A stretch of 8,921 bases of DNA from Syntrophomonas sp. UBA5288 (GCA_002408445.1 DHSK01000159.1:1-8921); one strand, 5' to 3'; shown: positions 1-6,602, counted from the stretch's first letter. The notes: a model not told the origin generated them from the letters alone. Made by a program: numbers and translations.

Positions 1-87
1 GTATGTGAATTAAGAAAAAAAATTAGACGCTGACATTTAAATATAAAAATTAAAGACGGAATTAACAGCAATTGCGGGGGTGGGGTG
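1..87. other. AT-rich gene-free left edge
   Basis: This stretch is A/T-rich up to about base 70 and then turns into a short G-rich run just before the palindrome. I see no open frame with a ribosome binding site, no tRNA and no convincing promoter. A CTGACA hexamer at 30-35 resembles a -35 box but has no good -10 partner at 16-18 bases. Together with the palindrome and the ABC-F upstream region, it makes up the 337-base gene-free left end. Confidence 0.5.
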
Positions 88-259
88 TTATCCCAGGCGG
101 TGAGGTATAGTCCGTTTGCTCCATGCTCCGGAAGTGGAAACACCAGCGGCTCATTGCGCGGCTGATGGGGCACCGCTCCTATTCACATCCGTGCTGCTCG
201 ACCCCATCAGCCGCTCAATTTCACCGGGTGTTTCTCACCGCCTGGGATAAGTGTTTTTT
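88..259 (+). ncRNA. Long nested palindrome, candidate structured RNA ending in a T-run
   Basis: Three perfectly complementary stems are nested. The outer stem pairs 88-104 (TTATCCCAGGCGGTGAG) with 234-250 over 17 bp. The middle stem pairs 137-144 (GAAACACC) with 227-234 over 8 bp, competing with the outer stem for base 234. The inner stem pairs 158-170 (GCGGCTGATGGGG) with 202-214 over 13 bp. A 32-base bulge (105-136) lies on the 5' side only, an internal loop (145-157 against 215-226) separates the middle and inner stems, and the apical loop is about 31 bases. Six T's at 254-259 follow the outer stem, so an RNA made on the plus strand could end here. It may be an independent small RNA, an attenuator ahead of the ABC-F gene, or a small palindromic mobile element: GTG flanks both ends (85-87, 251-253). 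I could not match it to a known RNA family. The pairing is seen; the role is inferred and the strand is uncertain. Confidence 0.5.
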
Positions 260-289
260 CCTTAACCGCTGAACATGTATAGTGCTTTC

Positions 290-318
290 TTGCCGCTGGC
301 CGGGAGAACCTATACAAT
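290..318 (+). promoter_or_regulatory. Possible sigma-A promoter of the ABC-F gene
   Basis: TTGCCG (290-295) and TACAAT (313-318) are 17 bp apart, a good match to a vegetative promoter. Transcription would begin near 325, only about 13 bases before the preferred TTG start, with the GAGGTG ribosome binding site almost at the RNA 5' end. That tight spacing makes the call tentative. If it is used, the palindrome at 88-259 lies outside the ABC-F transcript. Confidence 0.3.
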
Positions 319-337
319 GTTATTTGAGGTGTCGATA

Positions 338-2251
338 TTGATAGTTTTACAGGCAAATAAAATTAGCAAATGGTTTGGTGACAGGCAGATTCTGGACAAT
401 GTCAGCCTGGCGGTTAATGAACGTGACCGGATCGGGCTGGTAGGTCCGAACGGTTCGGGCAAGACTACTTTTTTAAAATGTTTGACCGGTGAGCTGACGG
501 CTGACGATGGTCAGATCATCATAGCTTCGGGTGTATCGGTAGGATACCTGGAGCAATTGCCTGAGCACGATTATGATACTACCGCCTGGGATTTAGTCAT
601 GAGCAGTTTTGCCGGCTTGATCGATCAGAGACGGGTCCTGCGTACTCTGGAACAGGAGATGGCAGAGGCCGGTGAGGATTTGGAACGGATAATGGAAAAA
701 TATGCCCGGGTAACGGAGGAATATGAAAGGGCCAATGGCTATGCCTGCGAGAATTTTGCCCGTCGTATTCTGGTGGGACTCGGTTTTAGCAGTGAACAGT
801 TCGAACAGCCTATGGCCACTTTCAGCGGGGGGCAGAAAACCCGGCTTAACCTGGCCCGGCTTCTGGCTGAGTCTCCGGATGTGCTGTTGCTGGATGAGCC
901 TACCAACCATCTGGATATAACTGCGTTGGAATGGCTGGAAGCATTTTTACGGGATTATGCCGGAACCGTACTGGTAGTTTCACATGATCGCATGTTTCTG
1001 GAACGTATCGCCAACCGGGTGGCTGAACTGGACAATAGAAAGCTGGTTGCATATAACGGCAATTATTCCAGTTACCTTAAGCAGCGCGCGGTCAATAATC
1101 TGGCTCAGCAGAGGGCATTTGAACGGCAGCAGGAATATATACAGAAAACGGAAGAATATATTCGCCGGTTCAAAGCCGGTATAAAATCAAAACAGGCACG
1201 GGGACGTCAATCCCAGCTTGACCGGCTGCAAAGACTGGATCGGCCTATGGGTGAAATGGAGCCAAAAGGCTGGAGCATCGAAATAAATCACGAGAGTGCC
1301 CAGGAGGTTGTGGAATTAAAGGAAATCAGTAAAGCGTTTGAGGAGCAGGTACTGCTGGAGGGTGTGAATTTAAAACTGCGTAAGGGGGATAAAATTGCCT
1401 TGCTGGGACCCAATGGCTGCGGCAAAACCACCCTTTTTAAAATGATAATGGGGGAAATGGAAACCGACTGCGGTGAGATAAGAAGAGGCAGCCGGGTAAC
1501 AATCGGCTATTTTGCCCAGGAACATGAAGATCTGGTGGATTCTCATACGGCATTGGAAGAGATAATCTACAATTTCGATCTGAATCTGGAACAAGCCCGC
1601 ACCTGGCTGGGACGGATGCTTTTTACCGAGGACGATGTGTTTAAAAAAGTAGGAGATATGAGTGGAGGAGAACGGGGACGGTTATGCTTGCTGAAGCTGG
1701 TGTTAAGCGGTGCTAATTTCCTGCTTCTGGACGAACCTACCAATCATCTGGACATTGAAAGCCGGGAAGCGGTGGAGAATATGCTTAGGAATTATCCGGG
1801 CACTATATTTTTTATATCTCATGACCGCTGTTTTATCGATGCCATAGCTGAACAGGTGGTGGTAGTGGAGGATAAGGCGCTCCAGCTTTGCTGGGGCAAT
1901 TATTCCTATTATCATGAAAAATTGCTGGAAAAACAGGCTGCCCAGGAAATCGAAAAGAAAGCGATCCACAATGAAAGCCGGAAAAGTGCGCAGGATGATG
2001 AGCAAAAACAACAGCAAAGACTTTTGAAAAATTTACAAAGGGATCTGGAACAGTTGGAGGAAGAAATAACCTTACTGGAAAAGAGGAAAACTGAATTGGA
2101 AAGTATTCTATCCGACCCTTTAACTTATAACAATGAAGAAAAATCGCGCGAGATCAATTCGCAATACCGGGAAGTACAGCAACATCTGGAGGATTCCTAC
2201 CGGCGTTGGGAGGAAGTCAGTGACACCATGGAAGCATCCCAGCCTGGCTAA
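338..2251 (+). CDS. ABC-F family ATPase, YdiF-type
   Basis: This is a soluble tandem-ATPase protein of 637 residues. ABC-F proteins bind the ribosomal E site and modulate stalled or drug-bound ribosomes instead of transporting; the exact role here is unknown. Nucleotide-binding domain 1 has Walker A GPNGSGKTT (36-44), signature FSGGQ (162-166), Walker B LLLDEPTNHLD with catalytic Glu187, and the H-loop His216. Domain 2 has GPNGCGKTT (357-365), MSGGE (441-445), Glu466 and His495. Both catalytic sites are intact. A basic, helical linker (about 245-303) corresponds to the P-site tRNA interaction motif, and a charged coiled coil (about 565-628) follows domain 2, as in B. subtilis YdiF, whose length it matches. 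I chose TTG at 338 because GAGGTG (326-331) sits 6 bases upstream and the protein then begins MIVLQANKISK, the usual family start. ATGs at 275 and 317 are in frame but would add unusual N-terminal residues. The gene is probably monocistronic or loosely grouped with the next one. Resistance or housekeeping function cannot be told from sequence alone. Confidence 0.93.
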   Translation: MIVLQANKISKWFGDRQILDNVSLAVNERDRIGLVGPNGSGKTTFLKCLTGELTADDGQIIIASGVSVGYLEQLPEHDYDTTAWDLVMSSFAGLIDQRRVLRTLEQEMAEAGEDLERIMEKYARVTEEYERANGYACENFARRILVGLGFSSEQFEQPMATFSGGQKTRLNLARLLAESPDVLLLDEPTNHLDITALEWLEAFLRDYAGTVLVVSHDRMFLERIANRVAELDNRKLVAYNGNYSSYLKQRAVNNLAQQRAFERQQEYIQKTEEYIRRFKAGIKSKQARGRQSQLDRLQRLDRPMGEMEPKGWSIEINHESAQEVVELKEISKAFEEQVLLEGVNLKLRKGDKIALLGPNGCGKTTLFKMIMGEMETDCGEIRRGSRVTIGYFAQEHEDLVDSHTALEEIIYNFDLNLEQARTWLGRMLFTEDDVFKKVGDMSGGERGRLCLLKLVLSGANFLLLDEPTNHLDIESREAVENMLRNYPGTIFFISHDRCFIDAIAEQVVVVEDKALQLCWGNYSYYHEKLLEKQAAQEIEKKAIHNESRKSAQDDEQKQQQRLLKNLQRDLEQLEEEITLLEKRKTELESILSDPLTYNNEEKSREINSQYREVQQHLEDSYRRWEEVSDTMEASQPG

Positions 2252-2275
2252 ACCGGGCATGGGGACGGTTTTTTT
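2250..2275 (+). terminator. Weak intrinsic terminator after the ABC-F gene
   Basis: AAACCG (2250-2255) can pair with CGGTTT (2266-2271) around a 10-base loop, and a T-run extends to 2275. The stem is only 6 bp and overlaps the stop codon, so termination is probably partial. The loop contains GGGGACGG, discussed separately as a possible repeat fragment. Confidence 0.4.
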
Positions 2276-2309
2276 CGGCAAGGCATTGTAAAAAGGGGGA
2301 GTGAATAAC

Positions 2310-3353
2310 ATGAATATAAGCGGGAAGGCGGCTATTACTGGAATAGGAGAACTGAAGCCGATGAAAAAGGCCGGAGGCCGTTCAACTTTGGAATTGCTGG
2401 CTGAGGCAGCTGCCCTGGCTCTGCGCGATTCGGACCTGAGCAAAAAGGATATTGATGGCTTGCTGGTGGCGCCGCCGTCGGAGGATACTTCTTTTATGTG
2501 GCCGGCCCAGGTGGCGGAATATCTGCAGCTTTACCCGGATTATTTGAATGTAGTGGAACTGGGCGGTGCCAGTGCGGCAGGGGCTGTGGCCCGAGCGGCG
2601 GCAGCGGTGGCCTGCGGCCTTTGTTCCAACTGTTTGTGTCTCGCCGGTGGGATCTGGGATACTCAGGTATTTAATGATATGGAAGGTAAAATGGCGGTAA
2701 TGTCAAGGGCGGAGGTTGACTTTGATTTACCTTACGGCCCGATGGGATTTAATTCGGGGTATGCCTTGGCAGCCCGCCGTCATATGCATGAATTCGGCAC
2801 TAAGCCGGAGCAATTGGCCAAAATTGCGGTAGACCAGAGAATAAATGCACTGGCCAACCCGGATGCTTTATTCAAAGAACCATTAACCATTGAAGAGGTA
2901 TTAAGGTCGCCCTTAATAGTCGATCCCATCCATCTATTGGAGATTGTAAGACCTTGCAGCGGAGCCGGGGCTGTAATAGTCAGCCGGGCGGAACAGGCCC
3001 GGGACTGTCCCTATCGGCCCGTTTTTATACAGGGAATGGGTGAATCCTGCACCCATAACTCGATTGTTTATGCGCCTTCTTTAACTACCAGCCCTGTCCA
3101 CCGGGCGGCGGTGAATTGTTACCAAATGGCGGGAGCAGGTCCACGGGATATAGACCTGGTGTCATTATATGACTGTTATACCATAACCGTATTGATAACC
3201 CTCGAAGATGCCGGCTTTTGTAGCAAAGGAGAGGGAGGCGCCTTTGTGGAAAATACCGATTTGACTTACAAAGGCAGTCTTCCCTGTAATACGCACGGGG
3301 GGCAGCTTTCCTGCGGACAAACTTCATTTGCCGGCGGAATGGGACAAAAATAA
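2310..3353 (+). CDS. SCP-x-type thiolase-like protein, C-terminally short
   Basis: This 347-residue protein belongs to the thiolase superfamily, SCP-x-like branch (acetyl-CoA acetyltransferase-like). The supporting motifs are AAITGIGELKP (7-17), the family core near 80-91 (NVVELGGASAAG), LYDCYTITVLITLEDAGF in the second half, and the late CNTHGGQLSCGQ (326-337). Two things argue against ordinary thiolase chemistry. Gly86 stands where the nucleophilic Cys of CASG would be, and Gln337 replaces the His of the GHP motif; both changes occur in non-classical members of this branch. The protein also stops right after AGGMGQK, about 40 residues before the usual end, so the last strand with the family's second catalytic Cys/Gly region is missing. 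No continuation is visible in other frames before hflX. The ATG at 2310 is preferred over the GTG at 2301 because GGGGGAG (2295-2301) is 8 bases upstream. No OB-fold/zinc-ribbon partner gene lies next to it. It may be a non-catalytic acyl-CoA-binding protein or a decaying gene; the substrate is unknown. Confidence 0.8.
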   Translation: MNISGKAAITGIGELKPMKKAGGRSTLELLAEAAALALRDSDLSKKDIDGLLVAPPSEDTSFMWPAQVAEYLQLYPDYLNVVELGGASAAGAVARAAAAVACGLCSNCLCLAGGIWDTQVFNDMEGKMAVMSRAEVDFDLPYGPMGFNSGYALAARRHMHEFGTKPEQLAKIAVDQRINALANPDALFKEPLTIEEVLRSPLIVDPIHLLEIVRPCSGAGAVIVSRAEQARDCPYRPVFIQGMGESCTHNSIVYAPSLTTSPVHRAAVNCYQMAGAGPRDIDLVSLYDCYTITVLITLEDAGFCSKGEGGAFVENTDLTYKGSLPCNTHGGQLSCGQTSFAGGMGQK

Positions 3354-3388
3354 CCTTCTAGTGAAATTATTAACCCTCAAAAGTACTA

Positions 3389-3394
3389 TATAAT
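3389..3394 (+). promoter_or_regulatory. Perfect TATAAT -10 box ahead of hflX
   Basis: TATAAT lies 19 bases before the hflX start codon in an A/T-rich gap. No good -35 hexamer is found at 16-18 bp; the best region is A/T-rich (about 3365-3371). Transcription would start near 3401, putting the ribosome binding site almost at the RNA 5' end. It could give hflX its own transcript in addition to readthrough from the thiolase-like gene, since no terminator is seen between them. Confidence 0.35.
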
Positions 3395-3412
3395 TTATAA
3401 GCAGGTGTAGGA

Positions 3413-4498
3413 GTGAACGAAATTAAAGAAAAGGTTATTCTGGTTGGAGTCAAAGCCAAGGAGGCCGGTACGGCCAATTTTGAATCCTCCCTGCAGGAAC
3501 TGCAGGGACTGGTTGAGACTGCGGGAGGCGAGGTCATTGCCACTCTGGTACAGGCCAGAGAACGCCCGCTGGCATCAACCTATATAGGCAAGGGTAAGCT
3601 ATTGGAACTTAGGCATCTGGCGGAAGAACTGGCACCGGACCTGATTGTTTTTGACAGTGAACTATCACCGGTGCAATTGCGGAACCTGGAAGAGAGCCTG
3701 GAAATAAGAATAATTGACCGTACCATGCTGATTCTGGATATTTTCAGCCAGCGTGCCCAGTCAAGTGAAGGCAAGCTCCAGGTTGAACTGGCCCAACTGG
3801 AGTACCGGCTGCCGAGACTGACCGGCCGGGGACAGGAAATGAGCCGGTTAGGCGGTGGAATAGGCACCAGAGGTGCCGGCGAGCAAAAGTTGGAAATGGA
3901 TAGGCGCTATCTGCGCAAGCGTATCAATGATTTAAAAAAGCAGATGCATAAATTGCAGACTACCAGAGCTATTCACCGGCTCAGGCGATCCCGTGCCGGA
4001 CTCCGGGAGGTTTCCCTGGTAGGTTATACTAATGCCGGCAAATCATCTTTGTTTAATGCCCTGTGCCGGTCAGCTCATACCAGCGGCACTGAGCAGGTTG
4101 AAGCCAGCAATGCCTTGTTTCAGACCCTGGATACGACTACCCGCAAAATGCGCTTACCTGGTGGTCAGGAATTCCTGATTACCGACACGGTTGGATTTAT
4201 TCAAAATCTTCCCCACCATCTGGTAGCTGCCTTTCGGGCGACACTGGAAGAAGCGGTTGAAGCTGATTTATTGCTGCATGTGGTTGATATTACCGACCCC
4301 GATTATTTGGATAAGATCGAAGTAGTGGAAGAGGTGCTCGACCACCTGGGGGCAGACCGATCACGTCTGCTTACGGTATTTAACAAAATAGACCTGGCCC
4401 CTGAGCTGGACCGGGAGAATAGGCTAATGGTCTCGGCCCAAACCGGTGAGGGTTTGACTACTCTGCTGAAAACCGTGGGTGAATTATTATTAAGGTGA
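3413..4498 (+). CDS. hflX: GTPase HflX
   Basis: HflX is a ribosome-associated GTPase that splits or rescues stalled 70S ribosomes and binds the 50S subunit. This protein has 361 residues. The N-terminal HflX domain (about 1-140) includes STYIGKGKL, then the glycine-rich hinge RLGGGIGTRGAGE and a basic helical linker (about 155-195). The G domain has G1 GYTNAGKSS (204-212), G3 DTVGF (258-262), G4 NKID (324-327) and G5 SAQ (341-343), so GTP binding should be intact. The protein ends about 20 residues after G5, without the C-terminal domain found in longer homologues of roughly 410-430 residues. I chose GTG 3413 because AGGTG (3403-3407) is 5 bases upstream and the N-terminus fits the family. 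It is probably co-oriented but only loosely linked to its neighbours. Co-location with an ABC-F gene suggests, without proving, a shared translation-stress theme. Confidence 0.95.
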   Translation: MNEIKEKVILVGVKAKEAGTANFESSLQELQGLVETAGGEVIATLVQARERPLASTYIGKGKLLELRHLAEELAPDLIVFDSELSPVQLRNLEESLEIRIIDRTMLILDIFSQRAQSSEGKLQVELAQLEYRLPRLTGRGQEMSRLGGGIGTRGAGEQKLEMDRRYLRKRINDLKKQMHKLQTTRAIHRLRRSRAGLREVSLVGYTNAGKSSLFNALCRSAHTSGTEQVEASNALFQTLDTTTRKMRLPGGQEFLITDTVGFIQNLPHHLVAAFRATLEEAVEADLLLHVVDITDPDYLDKIEVVEEVLDHLGADRSRLLTVFNKIDLAPELDRENRLMVSAQTGEGLTTLLKTVGELLLR

Positions 4499-4561
4499 TT
4501 TTTAAAGCGAGAGAGACGATAGGGAATATTACAGGGAAAAAAGTCCATAGACAGTGAGAGG

Positions 4562-4624
4562 ATGATGGGAGTAAAATTAAGTGAATTATTATCGAATTTA
4601 TACCGGATAGGAAACGAGGTTTAA
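4562..4624 (+). CDS. Possible 20-residue leader peptide upstream of the LCP gene
   Basis: The reading frame from ATG 4562 (or ATG 4565) encodes MMGVKLSELLSNLYRIGNEV and stops 3 bases before the LCP start codon. The LCP ribosome binding site lies inside its last codons, so translation could couple the two. The purine-rich GAGAGG upstream is too close to ATG 4562 for normal initiation, and an ORF this short can easily arise by chance. I recognise no family. The gap of 129 bases between hflX and the LCP gene holds nothing else I can support. Confidence 0.15.
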   Translation: MMGVKLSELLSNLYRIGNEV

Positions 4625-4627
4625 TCG

Positions 4628-5860
4628 GTGAAGTTATTTAATTTATTTAAAGGAAAGCTCTTATTGTTAATTGCCGTATTTGGTGTTACTTTTGGCGCAG
4701 GCGCTCTTATCGGCGGACAATTTGGCAGTCCTTCCATACCAAATAAAGTGAGCCAGGGTAAAAATATAAATATACTATTTATGGGCATTGATGCCCGGGA
4801 TACCAAGAGCAATTCACGCAGTGATACGATGATTCTCGCCAGTATCGATACTAAAACTAAACGCACGGTAATGGTTTCCATACCGCGGGATACGCGTATC
4901 AAAACCTTGACCGGCAAAAGTATAAAAATAAACAGTGTAAATTATACCGGAGGTCCTGAAGCGGCCTGTAAAGAGGTCAGCAAATTATTAGGCATAAAAG
5001 TGGATCATTATGTAGTAACCAATTTTTACGGTTTCGCCAAAATTGTAGATACTCTGGGCGGAGTGCACATTTACGTAGACGATGATATGCGTCACCCTGA
5101 CCCGATTAATCCCAAGCTGGCTATTAGTATTACCAAGGGCGAACATTACTTTAACGGCGAAGAAGCATTGGGCTATGTAAGATTCAGGGACAGACCAACG
5201 GCTGATATAGGCAGAACCCAGCGTCAGCAAAAATTTATAAAAGCGCTGGCTAAAGAGATATTTCAACCTTCCACTATCATTAAGCTGCACGAACTGATTC
5301 CCGAGATTCAGAAAAATGTGCATACTAATATTCCATTGTCAGATATGGCTTATTTGGCCAAAATGGCCAAGGATTTTGATAAAACGGACAGCATAATAAC
5401 CCAGACTCTGCCCGGTTATCCTTTTACAGACCCGTCCAGCGGGGCCAGCTACTGGGAAGCAGACAAAGAAGTTGCTGATGGCATAGTAGCGAAGCTGTTT
5501 AATGGTGAGAAATTTGAGGTAGTGTCCGACCCGCCTGATTGGTTGGCTAAACAGAAGAAATATCAACCTACTCCAACCCAGGATCTGGAGAAAATAAAAG
5601 AGGAAGTAGAGCAGATCCAGGAAGAGACCGAGCAGCCTGAACAAACCGACCCCGGCGAGAACGGGACCGAAGGCGGCAATCAGGGTAATCAAGGTAATAC
5701 CGGAGGAAATGATTCTACCGGCGGGAACGAGGGGAACGGTGACAATACCACACCCCCGGTTGAACCTGAACAACCGCCCGGGAATACAGAACCAATCAAT
5801 CCGCCGGTCACTGACCCGACCGGCCAGCCGACTAACCCGGGCACTGTAATTACCCAATAA
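4628..5860 (+). CDS. LytR-CpsA-Psr (LCP) family cell-wall protein
   Basis: LCP proteins are membrane-anchored phosphotransferases that move polyprenyl-phosphate-linked glycopolymers, such as teichoic acids or capsule, onto peptidoglycan outside the cell. This protein has 410 residues. A single N-terminal membrane segment (about 9-31) follows a short basic start (in-out). The LCP domain (about 45-235) carries LFMGIDARD (50-58), SRSDTMIL with Asp66, SIPRDTRI with Arg87-Asp88, KINSVNY (100-106), and the R-rich loop YVRFRDRPTADIGRTQRQQ (183-201), which contains the family's pyrophosphate-binding Arg residues. A C-terminal tail (about 315-410) is acidic and then Gly/Asn/Thr/Pro-rich low complexity, probably a flexible extracellular linker. 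GTG 4628 is preceded by GAGGT (4616-4620) at 7 bases. Which glycopolymer it handles is unknown: no teichoic acid or capsule genes are in the window. Transcription ends at the strong terminator 20 bases after the stop codon. Confidence 0.95.
   Translation: MKLFNLFKGKLLLLIAVFGVTFGAGALIGGQFGSPSIPNKVSQGKNINILFMGIDARDTKSNSRSDTMILASIDTKTKRTVMVSIPRDTRIKTLTGKSIKINSVNYTGGPEAACKEVSKLLGIKVDHYVVTNFYGFAKIVDTLGGVHIYVDDDMRHPDPINPKLAISITKGEHYFNGEEALGYVRFRDRPTADIGRTQRQQKFIKALAKEIFQPSTIIKLHELIPEIQKNVHTNIPLSDMAYLAKMAKDFDKTDSIITQTLPGYPFTDPSSGASYWEADKEVADGIVAKLFNGEKFEVVSDPPDWLAKQKKYQPTPTQDLEKIKEEVEQIQEETEQPEQTDPGENGTEGGNQGNQGNTGGNDSTGGNEGNGDNTTPPVEPEQPPGNTEPINPPVTDPTGQPTNPGTVITQ
5671..5755 (+). repeat. Low-complexity GGN-type coding repeats in the LCP tail
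   Basis: Imperfect short repeats of Gly, Asn and polar residues (GGNQGNQGN, TGGNDSTGGNEGNG) are encoded here by loosely repeating GGxAATxxx-like triplets. They are coding and in frame, so the likely effect is variation in tail length by replication slippage. There is no sign that they are an independent element. Confidence 0.55.
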
Positions 5861-5879
5861 AATATATGCAAAATGCAAC

Positions 5880-5921
5880 TGCCCTGTGCTCTCGCAAAGA
5901 GCACAGGGCAATTAGTTTTTT
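5880..5921 (+). terminator. Strong intrinsic terminator after the LCP gene
   Basis: A perfect 13-bp stem (5880-5892 TGCCCTGTGCTCT with 5898-5910) has a 5-base loop CGCAA and is followed by ATTAG and six T's (5916-5921). It sits 20 bases after the LCP stop. The opposite strand is moderately T-rich after the hairpin, so it may also end transcription of the convergent flavin reductase gene, though less efficiently. Confidence 0.9.
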
Positions 5922-5926
5922 AAGAT

Positions 5927-6025
5927 AAGATCTCATCCCGAAAGACGCTCAACCGGTGAGATTCTCAATTGCGAAGAGAATCTAAGAAGATGGGCATCCC
6001 GACCGGAATAACGCGGGTGGATCTT
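5927..6025. other. Candidate folded element between convergent genes
   Basis: A closing stem pairs AAGATC (5927-5932) with GATCTT (6020-6025) and continues as CA (5934-5935) with TG (6018-6019) and CCCG (5937-5940) with CGGG (6014-6017), giving 12 bp with two single-base bulges. Inside are two overlapping, mutually exclusive hairpins: CTCA/TGAG (5948-5951, 5957-5960, loop ACCGG) and AGATTCTC/GAGAATCT (5959-5966, 5976-5983). There is also a small GGG/CCC hairpin (5992-6000). A second CCGG at 6003-6006 could pair with the loop CCGG (5953-5956). No downstream plus-strand gene exists for it to regulate; on the minus strand it would lie in the flavin reductase 3' untranslated region. The pairing is visible; the function is unknown. 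Confidence 0.3.
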
Positions 6026-6040
6026 TTACGATCTGTTATG

Positions 6041-6541
6041 TTATTTGGTGGAGTAACACGCCACGATTTCACCGTAGTACATAGTATGATAATCATCATT
6101 AGAGTAATGCTTGGCTTTAATACTTTCATCCAGGTTACCCGGATCCAGGGCTTGTTTATATACCACCTTGCATTCGAAAAACAGGCTGCATTCCTTAATT
6201 ACAGGGCTTTCTATCTCTTTAGCCGGCTGCGCGGTCAGGCCGCAGGCAGCGAATTTATCCACATCCCGTCCTGATTTGGTACCGGCTATGGCCAGTTCTT
6301 TCTTCAGCTCATTGGAAGCGGGTAAACTTACGGTAAATTGGCCTGCTTCCTCAATTAACCCGAAAGTGTAACGCGATGGTCTGACTGCCACCAGTATGAT
6401 CGGCCGTTGCCATATAAAGCCGATTGCCCCCCAGCCGATGGTCATAGTATTTACCCGGTCTGCGGCCTTAACGCTCAAGAAGGCTCCGGCAGGCAGTTGC
6501 TGCAGCATTGGTCCGGAAAGGTTATAATACTCTTTTTCCAT
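6041..6541 (-). CDS. Flavin reductase-like domain protein
   Basis: This 166-residue protein matches the flavin reductase-like (FMN-binding split barrel) family. Family members bind FMN and use NAD(P)H to make reduced flavin for a partner oxygenase, or serve other redox roles. Visible features are an N-terminal AGAFLSVK (18-25), MTIGWGAIGFIWQRPIILVAV (33-53, flavin pocket region), RPSRYTFGLI (54-63), FTVSLP (69-74) and GTKSGRDVDKF (87-97), which match the family order and length. ATG at 6541 is preferred over the upstream ATG at 6568 because AAAGGAG (6550-6556) is 8 bases upstream of it. A TATAAT at 6602-6607 (minus strand) overlaps the end of the upstream gene but lacks a good -35 box, so the protein could be expressed from its own promoter or from readthrough of the LysM gene 61 bases upstream. 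No oxygenase partner is adjacent. Confidence 0.85.
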   Translation of the reverse strand: MEKEYYNLSGPMLQQLPAGAFLSVKAADRVNTMTIGWGAIGFIWQRPIILVAVRPSRYTFGLIEEAGQFTVSLPASNELKKELAIAGTKSGRDVDKFAACGLTAQPAKEIESPVIKECSLFFECKVVYKQALDPGNLDESIKAKHYSNDDYHTMYYGEIVACYSTK

Positions 6542-6602
6542 AGTTGAAACTCCTTTCTTGTTCGGCATGATTAATACATAATATGTTACCTGTTTTTAAT
6601 GA

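Noticed and set aside
101..124. RNase P RNA or SRP RNA, from GAGGTATAGTCCG and GCTCCAT resembling the RNase P conserved region GAGGAAAGTCCG, and TCCGGAAG resembling the SRP loop
   Set aside because: The element is only about 160 bases, lacks the other conserved regions of either RNA, and its stems do not form their known folds.
88..259. 6S RNA
   Set aside because: The outer and middle stems are contiguous on the 3' side, so there is no two-sided central bubble as 6S RNA requires.
88..259. Integron attC site
   Set aside because: No GTTRRRY/RYYYAAC core sites at the ends and no integrase or cassette structure nearby.
275..337. ABC-F start at ATG 275 or ATG 317
   Set aside because: GAGGTG with ideal spacing precedes TTG 338, and the family usually begins MIxLQ. 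The extra 21 residues from ATG 275 look unlike the family and cover the promoter-like sequence.
5339..5911. 190-codon minus-strand ORF opposite the LCP gene
   Set aside because: It mirrors the LCP coding region and its low-complexity tail, has no family resemblance, and runs through the terminator.
5998..6025. T-box or FMN riboswitch fragment, from GCGGGTGG and CCCGACCGG
   Set aside because: Only short matches; no specifier stem, no complete aptamer and no downstream plus-strand gene.
5969..6274. 101-codon plus-strand ORF
   Set aside because: It overlaps the flavin reductase gene on the opposite strand, lacks a ribosome binding site and has no recognisable motif.
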